DNA from: an uncultured Eubacteriales bacterium
GTDB lineage: Bacteria > Bacillota > Clostridia > Oscillospirales > Oscillospiraceae
Assembly (NCBI GenBank): GCA_900319275.1
Contig: ONNS01000003.1
Span: forward strand, 1-64,000
DNA: 64,000 nt
Direction of reading: 5' to 3'
Positions 59,027 to 64,000 of the stretch are shown piece after piece (position 1 is the stretch's first letter; each line of letters starts with the position of its first letter). A model generated the notes under the pieces. It was not told the DNA's origin and made no database searches. It saw only the letters and a program-made list of their open reading frames with translations. The position numbers and the translations under genes are program-made.

Positions 59027-61045
59027 ATGTCCTATACAGCCATTGAAAACATGAGAAAACAGAACATGGAACGGTTCGGCTGTGACCTGGGACCGCAACA
59101 GCCGCCGCTATACCATAACCCTGCCGGACAAAATGATCTGAAGTCTGCCGCACTGCGTTTTCTCCACGAACGCTGCGAGGGGCTTCTCTTTGATCCGGAA
59201 ATAGAGGCCAAGGAGCGGCAGACCGGTACGTATCTCGGCAAGGGTCTCTCAGCCGACCAGATCCCCTATAACATGGAGATGGACATCAACCGGCTCTGTC
59301 TCGAAAAGGCGCTGGAAGCCTTTATTGACTCCGGCGTGGCCGAGGATGCCTATACGGTGTATTACTGCTATCTGGACATGTTCCTGGGGCGCTACGGAAA
59401 CTCCAAGCGCATGGTGGAGCTGCTGAGCGAGTACGAGGCCAACGGAAGCTCCCTGCTGATGAAGCACCGGGATCACTATTCCCATTCGGTCTATGTGTTT
59501 GCCCTGGGACTTGCGATCTATGAAACCAATGCGGCGTATCGGCACAGTTTTCAGTGCTTCTATCATCTGGAAGGGAAAAATGAGAACGAAACAGCCAATC
59601 TGTTCCTTGAATACTGGGGATTGACTTCACTCTTTCACGATATCGGCTACCCCTTTGAGCTGCCCTTCGAGCAAGTGCTCAGCTACTTTGAGGTGGATCA
59701 TCAGGAGCGCGGCAAGGGCAGCCTGTACCTGGCTTACCATGACGTGGAAGCGCTGACCGGGCTGGACGATGTGGCAAAAGTTCATTTCGAGACGCTGTAC
59801 GGAAAACACTTTGAGACGACCAGCGAGCTGCTGGCGCATGACATTGCGCAAAAGCTCGGCAGTACTTACGATTTCAGCGAGCAGTATCTCCTGGATGTGC
59901 TGAATCGAAAGCCGACCGAGCCAAATCGTTTCGGTTATTTCATGGATCATGCATTTTTCAGCGCTTCCCGCCTGTATCGGGAACTGGCAGAGGAGCTCGG
60001 CGCGGATAATCTTAATCCCATGCATATCGATGCGCTTTCTGCTATCATGCTGCACAACAGTCTCTACAAGTTCTCCATTGCCTTTTATAAAGACAGAGAA
60101 AAACGCAAAGCCCCGCTGAAGGCGGAGCTTCATCCGCTGGCCTGGCTGCTGATGCTATGCGATGAGCTGCAGTGCTGGGATCGCACCGCCTACGGACGCA
60201 ATTCCCGCACGGAGCTGCACCCCATGGCCGTTGATTTTGACTTCTCGGACAGTGCGATCCGCGCCATCTACTACTACGACCGGGAGGAGCAGGAAAAAAT
60301 CGACGCCTTCAAGCTGAAGTACACAGCCTGGGAAGCGGGCGGCGAACAGGGAAAGCCGCCGCGCCTGAAGGCCTACAGCGACATGGCGGAAAAGGAGCAG
60401 CGCTTTACAGCGGATATTGAAAAAATCGTCGACACCGGGTTCTGCCCGCTGTATATCCGTCCGGATGTCCGTAAGGTCGACCGCCGGAGCAAACACACCT
60501 ATCTCTCCGGCAGCAACTTCCTGCATTTATATGATTTTGCTGTGGCGCTCCACGGGCGCAGGCTGCCGCCAGAGACGACGGCTCAGGAATTGGAGGCCAA
60601 ATTCAATTCGCAGTCACTGGAATACCAGCTCTCCGGTATCAATCGCGCCAAAAGCTTCAGCCGCTATCTCAACGCGCTGGGCTGCTTCTATACGGACAGA
60701 CCGGTGGATTATGAGATGGTAACAGCCTTCACGAGCGAACAGGCGCTGCAGATCGCACCGTTGGAGCATGAGCGTTGGGTGCGCGAGCATCAGGCCATGG
60801 GCTGGCGCAGCGGATCGGACTATGAGACGCTGCCGCTCGCTCGGGATGACAAACAGGCGCGGCAGGCGCTTCGCGAGCAGCTGCGCTGCCACAAGCTGGC
60901 CATGGACGGGGAACCGACAGATGACGAGATCCGCGCGCATTTCTTCTCGCTGCCGGAGGAGGATCAGGATAAGGATTGGAAGCCCTTCAACAGTATGCTG
61001 AAGCTGCTGAAAAAGTTTGACGGACTTCGGATTTACAGACTGTAA
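59027..61045 (+). CDS. HD-domain phosphohydrolase with C-terminal RyR domain
   Basis: A 672-residue cytoplasmic protein. The middle part shows an HD-type metal site: HYSHSVYVFALGLAIYETN near residue 148 and LTSLFHDIGYPFELPF near residue 203, with further His/Asp residues (HNSLYKFSIAF; LLMLCDELQCWDR near 380). The last 95 residues match a RyR domain (LEHERWVREHQAMGWRSGSDYE through DWKPFNSMLKLLKKF). HD domains in such proteins cleave nucleotides or nucleotide signals; RyR domains are found in bacterial conflict and nucleotide-signalling systems. ATG 59027 with GGAGGG upstream was chosen over 58925, which lies in the terminator. Confidence 0.8.
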   Translation: MSYTAIENMRKQNMERFGCDLGPQQPPLYHNPAGQNDLKSAALRFLHERCEGLLFDPEIEAKERQTGTYLGKGLSADQIPYNMEMDINRLCLEKALEAFIDSGVAEDAYTVYYCYLDMFLGRYGNSKRMVELLSEYEANGSSLLMKHRDHYSHSVYVFALGLAIYETNAAYRHSFQCFYHLEGKNENETANLFLEYWGLTSLFHDIGYPFELPFEQVLSYFEVDHQERGKGSLYLAYHDVEALTGLDDVAKVHFETLYGKHFETTSELLAHDIAQKLGSTYDFSEQYLLDVLNRKPTEPNRFGYFMDHAFFSASRLYRELAEELGADNLNPMHIDALSAIMLHNSLYKFSIAFYKDREKRKAPLKAELHPLAWLLMLCDELQCWDRTAYGRNSRTELHPMAVDFDFSDSAIRAIYYYDREEQEKIDAFKLKYTAWEAGGEQGKPPRLKAYSDMAEKEQRFTADIEKIVDTGFCPLYIRPDVRKVDRRSKHTYLSGSNFLHLYDFAVALHGRRLPPETTAQELEAKFNSQSLEYQLSGINRAKSFSRYLNALGCFYTDRPVDYEMVTAFTSEQALQIAPLEHERWVREHQAMGWRSGSDYETLPLARDDKQARQALREQLRCHKLAMDGEPTDDEIRAHFFSLPEEDQDKDWKPFNSMLKLLKKFDGLRIYRL

Positions 61046-61064
61046 GCAAAGGCGGGACAATACG

Positions 61065-61622
61065 ATGGCAAACCTTGCATCTGTCAAGATTTCCTTTGAT
61101 AATAAATCGCTGGCGCAGAGTGCTCTTGCCATCGCCGAGCGCATGATCAAGCTGCTCTATGTGCCGAAAGAGCTGTCCTGGGCGGCGGAGGCCGGAAGCA
61201 TCCCCGCGCTGAGCAATCGTTATCTCCGTTTTGGCGAGGAAGCTTCAAAGCTTGACCCGCTCGCTGAGCATCCGAACTGCGCGCTGAAATGGCTGCGGCG
61301 GGAGGGAGCGGTGCTCCTTCTGGAGCGCTGTGCAGATATCCAGTCGCCCGTCAATGAATTCTGGCCCGGAGACTTTTTCACGCAGCTGTGTCTTACGCTG
61401 TCAAAATGCCTTCCCGAGGCCTGCTTTACGGCTTTCTGCCGTCATGAGGAGACGGTGAGCGCCACCGTGCAGCTTATTCGGATCACGCATGAGGAGGGCC
61501 GGCTTTGTATCACGGAGATGTACAGACTGGATGGGGATGAACGGGCCGAGGATGACTGGACGGACGCTGTTCCGGTCGTCCTGCGGGATGTTGACGGTGT
61601 TTTCATCATGCCGTCAAGGTAA
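61065..61622 (+). CDS. Protein of unknown function in the TIR/kinase cluster
   Basis: A 185-residue soluble protein; no family is recognised. It starts ANLASVKISFDNKSLAQSALAIAERMIKLLYVPKELSW and has an alternating strand-helix pattern, no membrane span and no obvious catalytic motif. It follows the HD-RyR gene by 19 bp and precedes the first TIR-like gene by 6 bp, so it belongs to this operon. ATG 61065 with GGCGGG upstream is preferred to 61017, which overlaps the HD-RyR gene. Confidence 0.7.
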   Translation: MANLASVKISFDNKSLAQSALAIAERMIKLLYVPKELSWAAEAGSIPALSNRYLRFGEEASKLDPLAEHPNCALKWLRREGAVLLLERCADIQSPVNEFWPGDFFTQLCLTLSKCLPEACFTAFCRHEETVSATVQLIRITHEEGRLCITEMYRLDGDERAEDDWTDAVPVVLRDVDGVFIMPSR

Positions 61623-61628
61623 ACATAT

Positions 61629-62459
61629 ATGAGACATCAATGGATGAAACAGCTCCCGCCCTATGAGGGGGATGAGCCTTACCTGTACATTGCTTTTGCC
61701 GAGGCAGACAGCAAGCGCGTCTGGAAGCTCCTGCGTCCGCTGCTGGCGCGGGGCTGCCGGTTGTGGTACTGTGTGGGTCCGGCGGGCAGTGCGGAGGAAC
61801 TGCTGCACCGGCAGGCGCGCTGCGAAAAAGCGGCGCTGACCGTGGTATATCTGACGGATGCAGTCTGCGCGGACAAGGATACGAAAAGCGCCGTTCTTGT
61901 CAATCAGAAATTCAACCGACCGATCCTCTGTCTGGACGTTGATGAAAAGGACCGTCGACTTTCCATGAATCTGCGGGAGACAGTCCCGCATGTTCCCTTA
62001 TATCAGATGCCAGGCAGGGAATGGGAGAGCGCCGTTATACACGCCGAGGGCTTTTCACAGGACATGATCGGCGAGCCGATCCATGTCGGGGATGACGGCA
62101 ATGTCCTGAAAAAGCTTTCCTTGTTGTTTTGCGCGCTGGCCTTGCTGCTGTCCGCTGCAGCTTTTGCAGGCTTTTATGTTTTCGAATGGTTTTCCCCTGC
62201 GGCGCGGGATGAACTGAAAATCAATGACCACGTGATACAGGCCGCGGTGCGGCAGGCTGTGGGAGGAGGAGCGATCACGGTCGAGCGCGCAGGCAAAATC
62301 ACAGCGCTGCGATGTGGGGAACTGCCGGACAACTGGCAGGAGCTCTCGCTGCTGCCTGCGCTGGAGCGGATCGAACTGCCGCAGCAGGCGCTGCTGGACG
62401 GCGGTGAGCTGCCGGACGGCGACTATGTCATCGTGCTGCGCGGAGGTGACGGAAAATGA
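61629..62459 (+). CDS. TIR-like membrane protein (catalytic site apparently lost)
   Basis: A 276-residue protein. The N-terminal 140 residues follow a TIR pattern (PYEGDEPYLYIAFAEADSKRV, CRLWYCVGPAGSAEELLH, LTVVYLTDAVCADKD) closely parallel to the next gene. The Glu of the usual S-x-C/W-x2-E motif is absent (ADKDTKSAVLVNQ), so NADase activity is doubtful. A membrane span follows (about 160-182), then an outer tail of about 90 residues. It may be a scaffold or regulatory partner for the active-looking TIR protein encoded downstream. The two genes overlap by 4 bp. Confidence 0.75.
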   Translation: MRHQWMKQLPPYEGDEPYLYIAFAEADSKRVWKLLRPLLARGCRLWYCVGPAGSAEELLHRQARCEKAALTVVYLTDAVCADKDTKSAVLVNQKFNRPILCLDVDEKDRRLSMNLRETVPHVPLYQMPGREWESAVIHAEGFSQDMIGEPIHVGDDGNVLKKLSLLFCALALLLSAAAFAGFYVFEWFSPAARDELKINDHVIQAAVRQAVGGGAITVERAGKITALRCGELPDNWQELSLLPALERIELPQQALLDGGELPDGDYVIVLRGGDGK

Positions 62460-63622
62460 GCGGTTTCTTCAAGCCCTATGAGGGCAGCCGCCCGTTCCTC
62501 TTTATCAGCTATGCGCACCGTCAGTCAGACGCCGTCCTCGATACGATCCGCATCCTGCACGAAAAGGGCTGGCGGCTCTGGTATGACGAGGGCATTCCGG
62601 CGGGTAGCGACTGGCCGGCGAATATCGCCCAGCACATGCACAGCTGTGAGCGCGTGATTTTCTTCCTTTCCGCGAGGGCGATGGAATCGCACAATTGCTA
62701 CAGTGAGATGAAAACGGCGGCGCGTATGGGAAAGCCGATCCTGATCGTCCGGCTGGATAATACAACGCCGGATGAAAACTGGAAGATAATTCTGGATGGC
62801 AATACGGAGATCCCGCTGCTGGATAGTGCCGCATGGAGAGCCGAAGAGATCCTTCGCTCCGGCTTTCTGCCCCGCCGCCTGCACCGCAGCTGGACAGAGC
62901 AGATTTCCTGGCCTGGGCTGGGACTTGTTGCCTCACTGCTGCTTTTCCTTGCGGCGGCGGGCACGCTTGCGGCGCTGACGACAGGAACATGGAGCCCGAG
63001 CCCGGCGGCCGAAATCCCGGCAGAGACGACTGCTCCCCGTGTGACGCCTACCCCCGTACCCGTTGTGGAGCTGGGAGAGGCGGAGCGCTTCTTCGCCGTC
63101 AGCTTCCCCGATAAGCAGCAGGAGCAGGCTATCCGCCGGGCATTGGATAACCCTGCGGACGCGATCTACCGTTGGCAGATCGCCGAGATCCCGGAGCTTT
63201 ATTTCTGCGGGAATATGTCGGTGGGCAGCAAGGCCGCCGTTACCTTCGACGCGGACGGAACCTGCCGCGTCAACGGCGCGCCGGTCATTCAGGGCAAGGT
63301 GTCCGATCTGCGCCTGATCGAATCCATGGTCAAGCTGGAGCGCCTTGCACTGATCTGCCAGCCGCTGGATGACCTGTCCGGCCTGAGCGGGCATCGGCTT
63401 CTGCGGGAGCTGAGCCTTGCGGGCAGCAGCGTGGATGATTTGACCGCGCTGAGGGAGCTGCCGAGCCTGGAGACGCTGCATCTGGAGTACACCGGCGTGC
63501 GTGACCTGACGCCTCTGGAGGCGTTGCCGCGTTTGAAAACCGTGACGGTCAGCCGGAATATGCTGCCGCTGAGGTGGAGCGAACAGGCCGCCTTCACGGT
63601 GGTTTTGATCCGGGAATCCTGA
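62456..63622 (+). CDS. TIR-domain membrane protein with leucine-rich repeats
   Basis: A 388-residue protein. The TIR domain (1-130) is convincing: RPFLFISYAHRQSDAVLDTIRILHEKGWRLWYDEGIPAGSDW, then FFLSARAMESHNCYSEMKTAARMGKPILIVRLD. The Glu in CYSEM is at the position of the catalytic Glu of NAD-cleaving TIR domains. A membrane span (about 156-178), a Pro/Thr linker and a C-terminal region with leucine-rich-like repeats follow (about 285-370: VKLERLALICQPLDDLSGL, RLLRELSLAGSSVDDL, SLETLHLEYTGVRDL). The layout mirrors the kinase of the same cluster with TIR in place of the kinase. Confidence 0.85.
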   Translation: MSGFFKPYEGSRPFLFISYAHRQSDAVLDTIRILHEKGWRLWYDEGIPAGSDWPANIAQHMHSCERVIFFLSARAMESHNCYSEMKTAARMGKPILIVRLDNTTPDENWKIILDGNTEIPLLDSAAWRAEEILRSGFLPRRLHRSWTEQISWPGLGLVASLLLFLAAAGTLAALTTGTWSPSPAAEIPAETTAPRVTPTPVPVVELGEAERFFAVSFPDKQQEQAIRRALDNPADAIYRWQIAEIPELYFCGNMSVGSKAAVTFDADGTCRVNGAPVIQGKVSDLRLIESMVKLERLALICQPLDDLSGLSGHRLLRELSLAGSSVDDLTALRELPSLETLHLEYTGVRDLTPLEALPRLKTVTVSRNMLPLRWSEQAAFTVVLIRES

Positions 63623-63643
63623 TTTTTTGAAGGAGGATGCGAT

Positions 63644-64000
63644 ATGAGTAAAAAAGTGATCCATCTGCTGTGCAGTGATGCAGACCGCGCAGCACTGCAG
63701 CCGGTACTGGACGCGCTGAAAACCAGGGGGCTGCATGTGTCGGAGGAGACACCGCGGAAAAAGAATCTTGTGCTGGCGGCGCTGTCCGAGCGCTTTTATG
63801 CCGATGACAGTAAAACCAAAGCGCTGCTTGACCTTGTCGCCGCGGGAGCGGAAAACGTGCTGCCGCTGCAGCTGGACAGCGCATCTATCCCGGACGTGCT
63901 GAAAAACGCATTGTATTCTCGAAATATCATCCCCGCCTCCAAGCGAGACGCGGCGCATACCGCCGAGCGCATCGTTGACGCGCTGCCGAAGCGGAAGTCG
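63644..64000 (+). CDS. Third TIR-like protein, cut by the window end
   Basis: 119 codons are visible without a stop. The protein starts SKKVIHLLCSDADRAALQPVLDALKTRGLHVSEE and continues NLVLAALSERFYADDSKTKALLDLVAAGAENVLPLQLD, the strand-helix order of a TIR domain without its usual motifs. It lies 21 bp downstream of the TIR-LRR gene with a good AAGGAGG site, so it belongs to the same operon. The C-terminal part and any membrane span are outside the window. Confidence 0.65.
   Translation, partial: MSKKVIHLLCSDADRAALQPVLDALKTRGLHVSEETPRKKNLVLAALSERFYADDSKTKALLDLVAAGAENVLPLQLDSASIPDVLKNALYSRNIIPASKRDAAHTAERIVDALPKRKS

Overview
This is one contiguous stretch of a GC-rich low-GC-clade Firmicute chromosome, most likely a gut Clostridia member of the Oscillospirales/Ruminococcaceae type. 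That placement is an inference. It rests on the rimP-nusA-ylxR-ylxQ-infB order, a SigK-type sporulation sigma factor, mini-RNase III, RqcH and TmcAL proteins, a Fe-S-free metabolic setting with acetate kinase, AGGAGG-type ribosome binding sites, and sharp TTGACA-17-TATAAT promoters. Most of the window is housekeeping DNA with high coding density and many ATGA-type overlaps.

Layout. 1-0.9 kb: a RelB/RelE-like toxin-antitoxin pair with a palindrome over its -10 box. 0.9-7.3 kb: ackA (minus), then tmcAL, prfA, a TsaC-CoaE fusion and an M18 aminopeptidase. 7.3-12.85 kb: a minus-strand surface-glycan export cluster (GT2, truncated GT4, truncated membrane protein, Wzm/Wzt-like ABC transporter, frameshifted GT2). 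It is decaying, and its leader contains an 11-copy CAGT tetranucleotide repeat inside a small ORF placed just before an intrinsic terminator. 13.1-20.2 kb: a TepA/ClpP-like protease, uppP, ftsK/spoIIIE, mini-RNase III and rqcH, interrupted by a hairpin-rich intergenic block and a MITE-like element. 20.3-29 kb: a CMD-cupin protein, an ABM-domain protein, glnA, nadE, a PAP2 phosphatase, a second hairpin array, and a MoxR-DUF58-transglutaminase operon. 29-35.8 kb: uvrB-polA-rimI-tsaD-radC. 36.3 kb: tRNA-Thr(CGT). 36.5-38.2 kb: a lipase-like hydrolase and sigK. 38.3-43.7 kb: a shikimate operon aroB-aroA-aroC-[chorismate mutase/aroE/aroK fusion]-aroQ. 43.8-49.5 kb: a D,D-carboxypeptidase and the rimP-infB operon behind a terminator-bearing leader. 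49.6-53.2 kb: a GH13 enzyme and split transketolase. 53.4 kb: tRNA-Arg(CCT). 53.6-56.6 kb: a MacB-like ABC transporter broken by a frameshift.

The last 7.3 kb (56.65-64.0 kb) is an unusual same-strand cluster: an XRE-like regulator, a membrane Ser/Thr kinase with extracellular leucine-rich repeats, an HD phosphohydrolase with a RyR domain, an unrecognised protein, and three TIR-like proteins, two of them membrane-anchored and one also ending in leucine-rich repeats. It runs off the window end. The domain mix suggests a signalling or immune (conflict) system.

Two candidates for something undescribed stand out: the TIR/kinase/HD-RyR cluster, and the repeat-controlled attenuator that could switch the glycan operon on and off by slippage.
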